A stretch of DNA of 64,000 bases from Akkermansiaceae bacterium (GCA_905182475.1 CAJJBR010000002.1:20103-84102), one strand, 5' to 3'; positions 36,426 through 45,372 are shown, counted from the stretch's first letter. Numbers and translations are program-made. The notes: a model not told the origin generated them from the letters alone.

Positions 36426-36821
36426 ATGAGCGCCGAAACCAACTGGATTACTCCTGACATCACATTGGCTCTGCATGACCGGCAGCTGGCCGAGCACGGC
36501 GGGCAAGCGGGGTTACGCGACGAAAGCCTTTTGCTTTCCGCGCTTGCGAGGCCTCAGCAACTGCTGGCCTACGGTGATCCTTCTCCGGATCTATGCGCGA
36601 TGGCCGCAGCCTATGCGTATGGAATTGCCAAGAACCACCCCTTTCTCGATGGCAACAAAAGAACTGCATTCGTTGTTTACAGGCTTTTCCTCAAGTGGAA
36701 CGGGATCGAACTGAATGCTGAGAAAAGTGAGCGCTACGCGACCATGCTAGCTCTGGCGGCCGGTGAAATGACCGAGGAGAACTTCACCACTTGGCTCAGG
36801 GAAAACACCGCTCCCATTTAG
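36426..36821 (+). CDS. Doc (death-on-curing) Fic-fold toxin
   Basis: The protein has 131 residues. The Fic/Doc catalytic motif is KNHPFLDGNKRTAF near residues 75-88, matching H-x-F-x-D/N-G-N-K-R. The N-terminal LALHDRQLAEHGGQAGLRDE is typical of Doc. Family knowledge: Doc phosphorylates EF-Tu and arrests translation. All motif residues are present, so the toxin is probably active and depends on the AbrB-type antitoxin upstream. The pair sits between a sulfatase and lpdA. Confidence 0.9.
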   Translation: MSAETNWITPDITLALHDRQLAEHGGQAGLRDESLLLSALARPQQLLAYGDPSPDLCAMAAAYAYGIAKNHPFLDGNKRTAFVVYRLFLKWNGIELNAEKSERYATMLALAAGEMTEENFTTWLRENTAPI

Positions 36822-36900
36822 GCGTTTTCCGCTCTTCCCCCTTTGACAATCCCGCGCCCGCGCTCCACGCTAGCGGCGAACTCACGTTTTAAGAAATATT

Positions 36901-38280
36901 ATGGCATACGATCTCATTGTTATTGGCGGCGGCCCTGCCGGTTATGTTGCTGCTATCCGCGCAGCCCAGCATGGAAAAAAAGTCGCTTGTGTAGAAGCTG
37001 ACCGCGCCGGAGGGACTTGCCTCAACTGGGGCTGTATTCCGACCAAAGCTCTCTTGAAAAACGCCGAGCTTTACCAGACTCTCATGCACAAAGCCGGTGA
37101 GATGGGACTGCAAATTCAAGGTCTTTCCTATGACTGGAGTGCCGTGATTGGCCGCTCCCGCAAGGTTTCTGACAAGCTCGCGGGCGGAATCGAATACCTC
37201 TTCAAGAAGAACAAAGTCGATTATATCAAGGGCTACGGCTCCATCGAATCTGAAGGAAAAGTCGGAGTGAAAGCCTCTGACGGCTCCACGCAAACTCTAG
37301 AGGGCGCGAATATCATCATCGCCACTGGTTGCGTTTCACGCCCACTTCCGCCACTTCCTTTCAACGGCAAATCTGTCATCGGCTCCAAGGAGGCAATGGT
37401 TCTCCAGGATCAGCCGAAGGAAATGATCATCATCGGTGCCGGCGCGATCGGCGTCGAGTTCGCTTACATCTACAATGCGTTCGGCACGAAAGTTACTCTC
37501 GTAGAAATGCTTCCAAACGTCCTTCCGGTAGAAGATACCGAGGTGGGTGTGGAGCTTGAAAAATCCCTTACCAAACAAGGCATTCGCTGCCTGACGAACA
37601 CCAAGGTCACCGCCACCAAAGACCACGGCGACCGCGTAGAAATCACCGTCGAGGGTCCGAAGGAATCCGGAACCATTTCCGCCGATGTCTGCCTCGTCGC
37701 GATCGGCATCCAGCCAGTTCTTCCGGGCGGTCTTCAGCCGGAGCTCGATCGCGGCTACATCACCGTTGGCGACCGTTACGAGACCAACCTCCCCGGCGTC
37801 TATGCCATCGGCGATATCAACGGCCCACCGTGGCTTGCACACGTCGCTTCTTTCGAGGCATTCCAGTGCGTCGATGGCCTCTTTGTGGAAGGCTACAAGC
37901 CCCGCAAGGTAACCAATTTCCCCGGCTGCACCTACTGCCACCCGCAGGTTGCTTCGGTTGGAAAAACCGAGCGCGCCCTCAAGGAAGAAGGCATCGAATA
38001 CGTGGTCGGGAAAATCCCCTTCGTTGCTATCGGCAAGGCCGTTGCGGCATCCGAAACCGAGGGCTTCACCAAGCTGCTCTACGGCAAGAAACACGGCGAA
38101 CTTCTCGGCGCACACATCATCGGTGACAACGCCACCGAGCTCATTGCTGAGATGGGTCTCGCTCTCGACCAAGAACTCACTATCGACGAGATCCACGCGA
38201 CCATCCACGCACACCCGACCATGTCGGAAGTCATCCACGAGGCCACCCTCGCGGCGGAGGGGCACGCGATCCATTTCTAA
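36901..38280 (+). CDS. lpdA: Dihydrolipoyl dehydrogenase (E3)
   Basis: The protein has 459 residues. The FAD site is YDLIVIGGGPAGYVAAIRAA. The redox-active disulfide is in AGGTCLNWGCIPTKALLKN near residue 40. The NAD site is MIIIGAGAIGVEFAYIYNAF, the second FAD site is GVYAIGDINGP, and the active-site His-Glu pair is in HAHPTMSEVIHEA. It reoxidises the lipoyl arm of 2-oxoacid dehydrogenase complexes. It lies about 5 kb from the E1 genes, separated by sulfatases and a toxin-antitoxin pair, and may also serve the glycine cleavage or 2-oxoglutarate complexes. A half copy of repeat family A follows the stop codon at once. Confidence 0.96.
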   Translation: MAYDLIVIGGGPAGYVAAIRAAQHGKKVACVEADRAGGTCLNWGCIPTKALLKNAELYQTLMHKAGEMGLQIQGLSYDWSAVIGRSRKVSDKLAGGIEYLFKKNKVDYIKGYGSIESEGKVGVKASDGSTQTLEGANIIIATGCVSRPLPPLPFNGKSVIGSKEAMVLQDQPKEMIIIGAGAIGVEFAYIYNAFGTKVTLVEMLPNVLPVEDTEVGVELEKSLTKQGIRCLTNTKVTATKDHGDRVEITVEGPKESGTISADVCLVAIGIQPVLPGGLQPELDRGYITVGDRYETNLPGVYAIGDINGPPWLAHVASFEAFQCVDGLFVEGYKPRKVTNFPGCTYCHPQVASVGKTERALKEEGIEYVVGKIPFVAIGKAVAASETEGFTKLLYGKKHGELLGAHIIGDNATELIAEMGLALDQELTIDEIHATIHAHPTMSEVIHEATLAAEGHAIHF

Positions 38281-38306
38281 CGGAACGCGGACTTTAGTTC
38301 GCCTCC
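38281..38306. repeat. Palindromic dispersed repeat, family A, half copy
   Basis: CGGAACGCGGACTTTAGTTC, then GCCTCC, starts at the base after the lpdA stop codon. It matches the left arm of the copy at 27094 with one change (TTC for TCC). The inverted right arm is missing. Confidence 0.75.
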
Positions 38307-38316
38307 TTTTCATGAA

Positions 38317-40104
38317 ATGAAATCCCGTTGGCTCCTCTTATCGTGCGGATTCGCTAGCCTCACAGCCTGCGATTCCCCGGAGAAGACGTCGATAGTTCCC
38401 GCACCTGCGGAAACATACTCAGACCCGGATCCTGTCCATTTCCTCATCGAAGCGGAAGATTGTGAAATCCTCGGCGAAAAGACTGAGGACGGAAAGGCAT
38501 CCGGCTCGGCTTTCGTAAAACGCCAGTCGGGCAGCGAGCAGCCGGTAGTTCGCTGTGATATTCCTGCTTCGGAGAAGCCTCTTTCCGTCTGGCTACGGCG
38601 GAAAGGCGGGGCGGTTCAGATCAAAACGTCATCCGCTGAAAGTCAAAACGAAGGCTCTTGGGCATACGAAGTCGAAGAACAGTTCGCATGGACTTCCTTT
38701 GGTGAAATTCCCGCCGGCGGGGAAGGGCGCCAGCTCATCGCCATCTGTAACAACAAAGAGGACGAGACCGTTTCCATTGACTGTATCCTCTTTTCCGATG
38801 AGCCGTTGGATGATAAAGACGCCCTTCTGACGCCGCTCCCGTCGGTCGGGATCGATCCCACAAAAATTACGGGAGGTTTCCGCACCGCATCTTCGCTCTG
38901 GGGAGTGAACCAGTTTTCTGGCGGCGATCCCAAGACGCTTACCGACCCCAGCTACATCGAAAATTTGGCCTACCTCGCTCCCAAGCTGATGCGAGTTCAT
39001 AACGAGGGGACACTGGAGGACTCCGGAAAGAGCCGCCACGGCTTATTGGATTTCAAGTCCCGCACCTGGGACGAGCGGAAAATCCGTACGTCTGTCATCG
39101 CCCTGCTGGAGTTGGAAAATATCGGCGATATCGTCATCAATATCCCGAATTGGCCGGAGTGGATGGATGCCGACGAGGACGGCTTCTTAGATGATGATAA
39201 GGCTGCGAAATACGTAGCGTTGGTCGGGCGCTTTGCGGAGATCGTTTGGGAATTTCCCGCCGCACGTGAGCGCGTGCTTTTCGAACTCACTAACGAACTC
39301 GACAATCTTTACCATGCCGATCTTGTGGCCGGGAAAAATCCCCACCGGGTCGCGGAGCTTGCGCGCATTTTCCTCCAATGCAGCCTGCACATCCGCCAGG
39401 TCGCGCCAGGGGCGAGAATCGGCGGGCCATCGGTTGCGAATTCCTACAACACGGCGTTCCACGAGCAGTTCATCGCTTACACAGCGCCGGAACTCGATTT
39501 TTATTCCATCCACCTCTACGCCAGCAGTAATCCCAAGGACTCGGATTCGCGTATTCTTTCCACGGCGGATGAGGTCGCGGATCCGGTGAAGACGGTGAAG
39601 GCGATACTCGCAAAAAACTCGAAAGGCCGCGAGATCCCCGTTTCTGTAAACGAATACAATATCGTCCGAAGCGGGGAGACAAGCGAGGCGCGGATGACTT
39701 CCGGATTCGGTGCTGTCTGGGACGCGTGGTTCATGATGACCCTTTTCTCCGCGGGAGCCGATTCCGCCGCCGCGTGGAACGAAAACGACGGAATCTACGG
39801 TAAGTTTTCGGCAGACGGTGAACGCCGCCCCGCTTCCCACCTTTACCATGTGCTCAATACAGAATTCACAGGCTCAGTTGCTCGATTAGAAACCGAAGAG
39901 CCGGAAGAAATCGCCGCACTCACCACCGAGGCAGGGGATCGCATCCTCATTTCCCACCGTGGCTTCCGCGACCGGAAGATCACACTCCCGGAAGGGAAGT
40001 GGAGAGGCTGGATGCTGGGGAAGGGTATGGATGTGCCGCACGAAATTTCTGCCGAGGGTGAAACCGATTTGCCTGGGGTCTCGCTGCTGTATTTGGAGAA
40101 GTAA
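38317..40104 (+). CDS. Lipoprotein with a GH39-like (clan GH-A) glycosidase domain
   Basis: The protein has 595 residues. The lipobox is SLTAC at the signal end. Residues of about 40-160 form a beta-rich, carbohydrate-binding-like module (VHFLIEAEDCEILGEKTEDG). A TIM-barrel glycosidase follows, with candidate acid/base Glu in LFELTNELDNLYH and nucleophile Glu in VSVNEYNIVRS, the spacing expected of clan GH-A and recalling GH39 xylosidase/iduronidase relatives. A C-terminal beta domain ends the chain. It is probably an outer-membrane or periplasmic glycan hydrolase. The substrate is unknown. Proximity to two sulfatases suggests a role in sulfated polysaccharide use. Confidence 0.7.
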   Translation: MKSRWLLLSCGFASLTACDSPEKTSIVPAPAETYSDPDPVHFLIEAEDCEILGEKTEDGKASGSAFVKRQSGSEQPVVRCDIPASEKPLSVWLRRKGGAVQIKTSSAESQNEGSWAYEVEEQFAWTSFGEIPAGGEGRQLIAICNNKEDETVSIDCILFSDEPLDDKDALLTPLPSVGIDPTKITGGFRTASSLWGVNQFSGGDPKTLTDPSYIENLAYLAPKLMRVHNEGTLEDSGKSRHGLLDFKSRTWDERKIRTSVIALLELENIGDIVINIPNWPEWMDADEDGFLDDDKAAKYVALVGRFAEIVWEFPAARERVLFELTNELDNLYHADLVAGKNPHRVAELARIFLQCSLHIRQVAPGARIGGPSVANSYNTAFHEQFIAYTAPELDFYSIHLYASSNPKDSDSRILSTADEVADPVKTVKAILAKNSKGREIPVSVNEYNIVRSGETSEARMTSGFGAVWDAWFMMTLFSAGADSAAAWNENDGIYGKFSADGERRPASHLYHVLNTEFTGSVARLETEEPEEIAALTTEAGDRILISHRGFRDRKITLPEGKWRGWMLGKGMDVPHEISAEGETDLPGVSLLYLEK

Positions 40105-40170
40105 TAGCCGCCTAAAGCGAGCGATCCATGTGAGGCGAGTGAATGTGATCTGCGCCATAAGCACCTGCCG

Positions 40171-40376
40171 AGTGTATCCGATTGATATGGAGTCGCCGAG
40201 GATCAAAACGTTTGGGAGTTCCGCGTTGATGGGGTCGCCGATTTTCATCCCCTTCCTATCTTGCTTGGGCGTGTGGAAGGGCAGGGGGATGCTGGCTTTC
40301 CGGCCGGATCGGCATGGATGGCAGCATGGGGAGCAATCAGCAGCGCGAGGAGGAGGAGGAGGGCAGTTCGTTTCAC
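40171..40376 (-). pseudogene. N-terminal remnant of an SGNH/GDSL hydrolase
   Basis: From a GTG at 40376 one frame encodes a signal peptide (KRTALLLLLALLIAPHAAIH, then ADPAGKPA). A shift near the CCCCC run at about 40290 leads into a second frame reading PLPFHTPKQDRKGMKIGDPI, then NAELPNVLILGDSISIGYT, whose LGDSISIGYT is the SGNH block I motif. Homology stops after about 40171 and the catalytic remainder (blocks II to V) is absent. I call this a decayed 5' fragment. Confidence 0.6.
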
Positions 40377-40756
40377 TTTTTCGGGGTGGGGCGTGTCCGC
40401 TCGCGCGGGAACCTCATACTTCATGGCTTTGATCTGTGCGTCGCGTTCCAAGGCTAGTCGGTCCTTTTTTATCTTGGAATCCGTAGGTGATCTGAATTTT
40501 TTTGTAGGTGCAGAGCGGTTCCTTTCTTGAATCCAATTGCGGATAGCAACGACCGCGGTGTTTTCACCTTCAGGAATATCGAAGACACCCCCGTCAACCG
40601 GATTTTTATCCCGGATTTAGGTGCTGCGGACCTGAGGCTTCCGAGTCCATTCCGGTCAACTCAGGATGTGCAGCACAATCCAGGGGACGAGGTTGAAAAT
40701 GAAAACTATCAACTTGAAGAACGCCATCCCGGCATAGTGGATCGCGGTTCCTCTCC
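40377..40756. other. Intergenic region with possible half repeat
   Basis: No convincing gene is seen. A GATCGCGGTTCCTCTCC string near 40740-40756 resembles the right end of the family B repeat. On the minus strand, just after the antiporter stop, a 23-codon hydrophobic frame (MAFFKLIVFIFNLVPWIVLH) is open. It could be a tiny membrane peptide or the tail of a lost gene, but nothing decides it. Confidence 0.35.
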
Positions 40757-42607
40757 TTACACCGCTGGCGGTAGTTCGTCTTTTGGAATTAAGGTATACA
40801 CATTCGTCCCCACGGAGATCTTTCCGATCTCTGGATGGACAGGACGGAGGCCTTTTGAATCGCTGATGAACATGATGATGGAGCTGGGGTAGGTCTCCAT
40901 GAATTTCTCAAAATCAAACTTCTCGGTGAGTTGCGATTTTTTCATCTGCCCTCCCTCGGCAACGATTTTAGAGAGTAGCGTATGACTCGGACGGTCAGAA
41001 AAGAGATACCTACTCCGGATTTCTTCTGCGATGGATTTCTTGTGATGGCCTTCGCGTTCGAGCGGTGCCAGTTGCCACACGCCGGCTCTGCCGAACTGGT
41101 GGATGAAACGCTGCGCGGCCATCGAGTTCACCTCGTCGTTGGGGGTTCCGGCAACGAGCGCGCCGATGCCGTTCAGGTCGAGTTCCTCTTCCGCAAATTC
41201 CGAAAGGATGTTTGCCCGCTGTGCTTCGAGACCGAGCATTTTTGCGGAAGCGACATTGTTGAAATTCGTGTCGAGTAGGAGCACGCGGTGGCCGTCCTCG
41301 TGGAGCAATTTCGCCGCAGTCCGCGCCCATAGATCCGCACCGGCAAAGAGGATTCCGGTCACATTTTTCGCTGCGAGTCCAAGCCTCCGGGCGAGAGGAG
41401 AGGCTGCCAGTCCGTAGATCAGGACGGTGCCGACAATGATCAAAAAAACGAGTGCGACTAGTTCCCGCGACTGGGCGGCAATGATAGGCGAAAGTCTTTC
41501 ACCAAAACTCCCGTGCGCGGCAGCTTCCTCAAACTCCAAGGCGAAGATCGATGTCACGGCGGCAGCGACGATCCCCCTCGGTGCGAGAAAGGCGAGGAAC
41601 GTCCGCTCGTTTATGCTCGTTCTTTTCGAAAACAGGAGACTCAGGTAAACGGAGAGCGGCCTACCAATGAGGACGAGGAAACCAAGAAGAAATACTCCTT
41701 TCACGAATGCGCCTTGGAGTTCTTCAGCTCCGATCCGGCCGGACAGGACGATGAAGAGAATAGAGATGATCAGGATGCGGAGGTTCTCCTTGAACTCAAG
41801 GATGTGCCGGACCGAAACGGAGCGCTGGTTCGCAAGTGCGATGCCGAGGACGGTGACAGTCAATAGCCCTGCTTCTTTCTCGACGAGGTTCGATCCCGTG
41901 AATGCAAGCGCTACAACTGCGAGAAGAAAGACAGGCTGGAGGTAGTCGGGAACGAGGTGGTTGCGCAAGAGTAGCTCCACTCCTTTTGCCAGCAGCAGGG
42001 CTCCAATGACACCAACTGCGAACATCACGCCTATCGCCTGCAAGAGCTCGCCTTGGGCTGATACGAAATCCCCTGCGATTGCGATTTTAAAAACAAGCAC
42101 CGCAAGGATCGCACCGATGGGATCGACCACGATGCCCTCCCATTTTACGATTGAAGCAATCTTCCGCGTGGGGTTTACGTGGCGTAAAAGGGGCGCGATC
42201 ACCGTCGGCCCTGTGACGGTCAGGATGCAGCCAATGAGCGCAGCTAGTCGGACGTCGTAGCCAAGCGCATAGACCATGAAAACGGTGGTCAGACCGAAGG
42301 ACAGCGCGACGGCAACCGTGCAAAGCCGGAGGATGGGTAGACCGGACTCCTTGAGTTCACTGAATTTCAGCGTCAGTCCCCCTTCAAAAAGGATGATCGC
42401 CACCAAAAGCCCTACCGCCGAGAGCAATGGACTGCTGTGCCCGTTGCCTTGGATCAGGAAATCATCAATCCGGACTCCCGAAAACTGACCCAGCGCAAAC
42501 CCGAATCCGAGTAGCAAAAGAATCGAAGGCAGCTTGAATCTCCAAGCAAGCCATTGGGCGGCAACTCCAAGAACAAGGATCAGGGTAAGGAATACAAGGG
42601 GCGACAT
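40757..42607 (-). CDS. CPA1-type cation/proton antiporter with RCK (TrkA-N) domain
   Basis: The protein has 616 residues from the ATG at 42607. About twelve hydrophobic segments occupy residues 1-400, with antiporter core motifs LLVAIILFEGGLTLKFSELK, LIGCILTVTGPTVIAPLLRH and WEGIVVDPIGAILAVLVFK (the Asp of the transport site). A cytosolic RCK-like Rossmann domain follows (LFAGADLWARTAAKLLHEDG) and ends with a TrkA-C-like region. Family members exchange Na+ or K+ for H+ and are gated by nucleotides or ions through the RCK part. It is a single gene on its strand, with a possible half repeat at its 3' end. Confidence 0.9.
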   Translation of the reverse strand: MSPLVFLTLILVLGVAAQWLAWRFKLPSILLLLGFGFALGQFSGVRIDDFLIQGNGHSSPLLSAVGLLVAIILFEGGLTLKFSELKESGLPILRLCTVAVALSFGLTTVFMVYALGYDVRLAALIGCILTVTGPTVIAPLLRHVNPTRKIASIVKWEGIVVDPIGAILAVLVFKIAIAGDFVSAQGELLQAIGVMFAVGVIGALLLAKGVELLLRNHLVPDYLQPVFLLAVVALAFTGSNLVEKEAGLLTVTVLGIALANQRSVSVRHILEFKENLRILIISILFIVLSGRIGAEELQGAFVKGVFLLGFLVLIGRPLSVYLSLLFSKRTSINERTFLAFLAPRGIVAAAVTSIFALEFEEAAAHGSFGERLSPIIAAQSRELVALVFLIIVGTVLIYGLAASPLARRLGLAAKNVTGILFAGADLWARTAAKLLHEDGHRVLLLDTNFNNVASAKMLGLEAQRANILSEFAEEELDLNGIGALVAGTPNDEVNSMAAQRFIHQFGRAGVWQLAPLEREGHHKKSIAEEIRSRYLFSDRPSHTLLSKIVAEGGQMKKSQLTEKFDFEKFMETYPSSIIMFISDSKGLRPVHPEIGKISVGTNVYTLIPKDELPPAV

Positions 42608-42668
42608 ACATGGTGGTATTAGCGTGGGAAATGCCACGCGGGAAGATTTATTACCGAGGAAAACTCGC

Positions 42669-43571
42669 TCACCACTCGATCCCAACTCCCTCTTCGGGGA
42701 TGAGGATTTTTTCGCTGATACCGAGGCGATCGGCTTCGGTGAGTAGGCGTTCGACGGGTTCTTCGAGGGCTTCGTTTCCGAGGGGAAAAGTGCCGTAGTG
42801 CATGGGAATTAGGACTTTCGCGCCGAGGTCGGCGAAGGCGAGGACGGCTTGTTCCGGGTTCATGTGGACATCCCGGCCACTGGGCGACTCGTAGGCTCCG
42901 ATGGGCATGAGTGCGATATCGATATCGTGGCGTTTCCCGATCTCGGTGAATCCCTCGAAGTAGGTACTATCTCCGCAGTGGAAGACGCTTTTCCCGCCGG
43001 CTTTGACCAAATATCCGCCGTAGTCGCGGTGGGTATCGTGCACGTATCTCGCGCCCCAATGATGGCAGGGGGTGTGGATGATTTCCATGCCCTTGATCTC
43101 CAGTTCGTCCCAAATCTTCATCTCGTGGACTGCAGGGAAACCAAGTTTTTTCACAAGCGAGGCGCTGCCCATGGGGACGACGATGCCGTCGCTGGATTGC
43201 AGGATTTTCAGGCTGGGCTTATGGAGGTGGTCGAAATGGGCGTGGGTGACTAGGACGAGATCGACCTCAGGGACACCTTCGAGTCGGAGGCCGGGCTGGC
43301 GCTGGCGTTTCACCGGGCCATGCCACTTCGCCCAGTTCGGATCCACGACCACGGAGTTTCCCGCGAACTGGAGGAAAAAAGAGGCGTGCCCAATCCAGGT
43401 AATACGGACGCGATCCTCTGCAGGCGGAGTAAGAACGGGATCCAGCATTGCGCCGCCCATCCTCTTGAACATCCCCGGGACGATGCGGTGGCGGAGAAAC
43501 TTCGCGTTTCTGCCGGGCCAGCCTTTCTGTGGGGCGAGGCCGGAGTATTTGTTGTCCGCGTGGTTCTTCAT
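42669..43571 (-). CDS. MBL-fold metallohydrolase (NAPE-PLD/UlaG-like)
   Basis: The protein has 300 residues from the ATG at 43571; a TTG at 43577 is less likely. The zinc-binding box is VTHAHFDHLH near residue 110. Other ligands are in TPCHHWGARYVHDTHRDYG, FHCGDSTYFEGF and LIPMHYGTFPLG. The N-terminal segment KGWPGRNAKFLRHRIVPGMF resembles the NAPE-PLD-like branch of the family. It probably hydrolyses a phosphodiester or lactone. The gene lies 18 bp downstream of pyrF on the same strand. Confidence 0.87.
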   Translation of the reverse strand: MKNHADNKYSGLAPQKGWPGRNAKFLRHRIVPGMFKRMGGAMLDPVLTPPAEDRVRITWIGHASFFLQFAGNSVVVDPNWAKWHGPVKRQRQPGLRLEGVPEVDLVLVTHAHFDHLHKPSLKILQSSDGIVVPMGSASLVKKLGFPAVHEMKIWDELEIKGMEIIHTPCHHWGARYVHDTHRDYGGYLVKAGGKSVFHCGDSTYFEGFTEIGKRHDIDIALMPIGAYESPSGRDVHMNPEQAVLAFADLGAKVLIPMHYGTFPLGNEALEEPVERLLTEADRLGISEKILIPEEGVGIEW

Positions 43572-43589
43572 CGTCAAAATCGACGGAGG

Positions 43590-44369
43590 TTACACCGAAC
43601 CATAACCGCCTGCAATTTTCTCCATCCAATACTCCGCCCGTGCACGGAAACCTTTCTCATCCTGCGCGTAAAGAATGCCGCGAGAGACGTTAATTACGTC
43701 CGGAGCTGTTCGTTTTGCAGCGGCGAGCACGGAGAGATCCCCGCCTTGCGCACCAAGACCCGGCACCAGCAGTGGCGCATCCGGCATTTTAGGCAAAACG
43801 TCTGCTGCATTTGTTAGGCCGACCACGTAGCCGACATCGGTAGCACGTTCTTCGGATTTCGCGCGCTCGCCGAGGGCCGTGACGAGTTCAAAGACCTTGC
43901 GACCGTCCTGGAGAATCTGCTGTTGGAAATCTGCGCTGCCCGCGTTCGAAGTAACTGCGAGGAGATAGACTGCTTTTCCTTCGTAATCGAGGAAGGGCTC
44001 GATGGAGTCGTATCCGAGGAAAGGATTCAGCGTGACGGCATCGACATTCCAGCCGTTAAAATAGCCCTGCGCGTAGTATTTTTGCGTTTCGCCGATATCA
44101 CTGCGCTTCGCGTCCAAGATGACAGGGATCTCTTCAGGGATGGATGCCAAGATTTCCTCAAGGACACGGATGCCCTCTATCCCCATGGCTTCGAAATAGG
44201 CCATGTTCGGCTTGAAGGCGGCAGCCCATACGGAGGTCTCTTCGATCACCCGTGTGAGAAAATCCTTAGCATCTGATGCACCGCCCTCACCCGGTCTGGG
44301 ATCGAGCCCGACGCATAATCTCGATCCGCTGGACTTGATCCGTTGCTGTAATTTTTCCGTGAAGCGCAT
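43590..44369 (-). CDS. pyrF: Orotidine 5'-phosphate decarboxylase
   Basis: The protein has 259 residues. The active-site signature is VILDAKRSDIGETQKYYA, with the Asp-Lys-Asp triad, and the start RLCVGLDPRPGEGG and the middle AFKPNMAYFEAMGIEG match the longer, type 2 (Mycobacterium-like) form. The phosphate site is near the C-terminus (LLVPGLGAQGGDL, INVSRGILYA). It makes UMP from OMP in pyrimidine synthesis. An MBL-fold gene follows after 18 bp. The window holds no other pyrimidine gene. Confidence 0.94.
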   Translation of the reverse strand: MRFTEKLQQRIKSSGSRLCVGLDPRPGEGGASDAKDFLTRVIEETSVWAAAFKPNMAYFEAMGIEGIRVLEEILASIPEEIPVILDAKRSDIGETQKYYAQGYFNGWNVDAVTLNPFLGYDSIEPFLDYEGKAVYLLAVTSNAGSADFQQQILQDGRKVFELVTALGERAKSEERATDVGYVVGLTNAADVLPKMPDAPLLVPGLGAQGGDLSVLAAAKRTAPDVINVSRGILYAQDEKGFRARAEYWMEKIAGGYGSV

Positions 44370-44443
44370 GGCGGGAGGATTCCAGCAGAAACCGGAAACG
44401 GCAATCCAAACTCGCTACGTTCTTTTGCTCGGGATGAGGAAAG

Positions 44444-44519
44444 AGGAACCACGTCCATTTGACCGAGAGATTTTATTTTACAGTCCGTCTATCTCCGCTG
44501 CGCTGCGATTGTGGTTCCT
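44444..44519. repeat. Possible degenerate family B element
   Basis: AGGAACCAC (44444-44452) and GTGGTTCCT (44511-44519) are perfect inverted ends about 76 bp apart, similar to the ends of the roughly 90-bp family B copies elsewhere. The internal sequence is diverged. The stop codon and last 15 or so codons of the MauE-type gene lie within it. Confidence 0.4.
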
Positions 44520-44976
44520 CTTCATTCCTCAATCGCGTGAACCATTCCACCCAAGCAAGATAGCCGAGTGTAGCGAAATACAGGGAGAACTCCGCTGCTT
44601 TTTTCCAATAGGAAATTTTCTCAGAGCTACCAAGGCAGCCGCAACTGATATCCAGCCCGCGCCACCATGCGGAGCCTACGGAGACAGTGAATGCGAGCAC
44701 CAACCCGAGCATCGCCCACCACGCGCCTTTTCTCAAAATCCCGAGCATGAAACAAATGCCCGCCACGACTTCGACCCACGGAATGATGTAAGCCGCGGCC
44801 ACCGCCAATCCACCAGTCACGAGCTTGTAGTTCTCAATATCCACGACAAATCCATCCAGCCCGCTGCCGAAAATCTTCAGCCCACCCGCATAAACAAACC
44901 ATGCGCCCATCAGCACGCGGAGCACCAGAGCTACCTTTTCATTCGTTCGTAAATTCACTGTCTTCTTATCTCGCAT
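44473..44976 (-). CDS. MauE/DoxX-family membrane protein
   Basis: The protein has 167 residues from the ATG at 44976 (MRDKKTVNLRTNEKVALVLR). Four hydrophobic helices are seen (VLRVLMGAWFVYAGGLKIFG, AAAYIIPWVEVVAGICFMLG, WAMLGLVLAFTVSVGSAWW, FATLGYLAWVEWF). The loop DISCGCLG with paired Cys is typical of MauE, a membrane partner in disulfide transfer. The gene lies 14 bp downstream of a DUF2007-like gene on the same strand. The 3' end falls in a possible degenerate family B repeat, so the C-terminal tail EEEPQSQRSGDRRTVK may be repeat-derived. Confidence 0.75.
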   Translation of the reverse strand: MRDKKTVNLRTNEKVALVLRVLMGAWFVYAGGLKIFGSGLDGFVVDIENYKLVTGGLAVAAAYIIPWVEVVAGICFMLGILRKGAWWAMLGLVLAFTVSVGSAWWRGLDISCGCLGSSEKISYWKKAAEFSLYFATLGYLAWVEWFTRLRNEEEPQSQRSGDRRTVK

Positions 44977-44990
44977 AGGTGGTGGAAAAG

Positions 44991-45332
44991 TCACGGCTTT
45001 CCGCTTTTCTCCAGCGGAGTCCTCCGGCCGAAAAGCAAAAAAGGCATGCCGACGATAATCGATATCAGCAGAACAGCCGGCCAGGCTTTCACATCGCCCA
45101 CAACCGCATCTCCGGTAGCGACCCTCTCCCAATATTCTTTGTAAAGATCAGCGGCAGTATCTAAATCCTCGTCGTCCACAACCACCCGTATCCCGCCAAT
45201 CGCATTTGTGTAGAGCCAATGAATCTGTGGCACGTGCTCGTCGAACACATGCGCCGAGATCCCCTCCGATTCCAGAAACGAGCGAAACAAATAGGCTTCC
45301 TCGCCCTTGTAGAATCTCGCTACCGTTACCAT
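44991..45332 (-). CDS. DUF2007-like protein with a C-terminal membrane helix
   Basis: The protein has 113 residues. The N-terminal part FYKGEEAYLFRSFLESEGIS, then AHVFDEHVP and GGIRVVVDDEDLDTAADLYK, matches the small ferredoxin-like DUF2007 (putative signal-transducing) domain. One hydrophobic helix near the C-terminus (WPAVLLISIIVGMPFLLFG) anchors it. The stop is 14 bp ahead of the MauE-type gene, and the two are probably expressed together. The role is unknown. Confidence 0.7.
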   Translation of the reverse strand: MVTVARFYKGEEAYLFRSFLESEGISAHVFDEHVPQIHWLYTNAIGGIRVVVDDEDLDTAADLYKEYWERVATGDAVVGDVKAWPAVLLISIIVGMPFLLFGRRTPLEKSGKP

Positions 45333-45372
45333 GAATCCAAAGACTACATATTTACGCGGAAACGGGAAGCAT

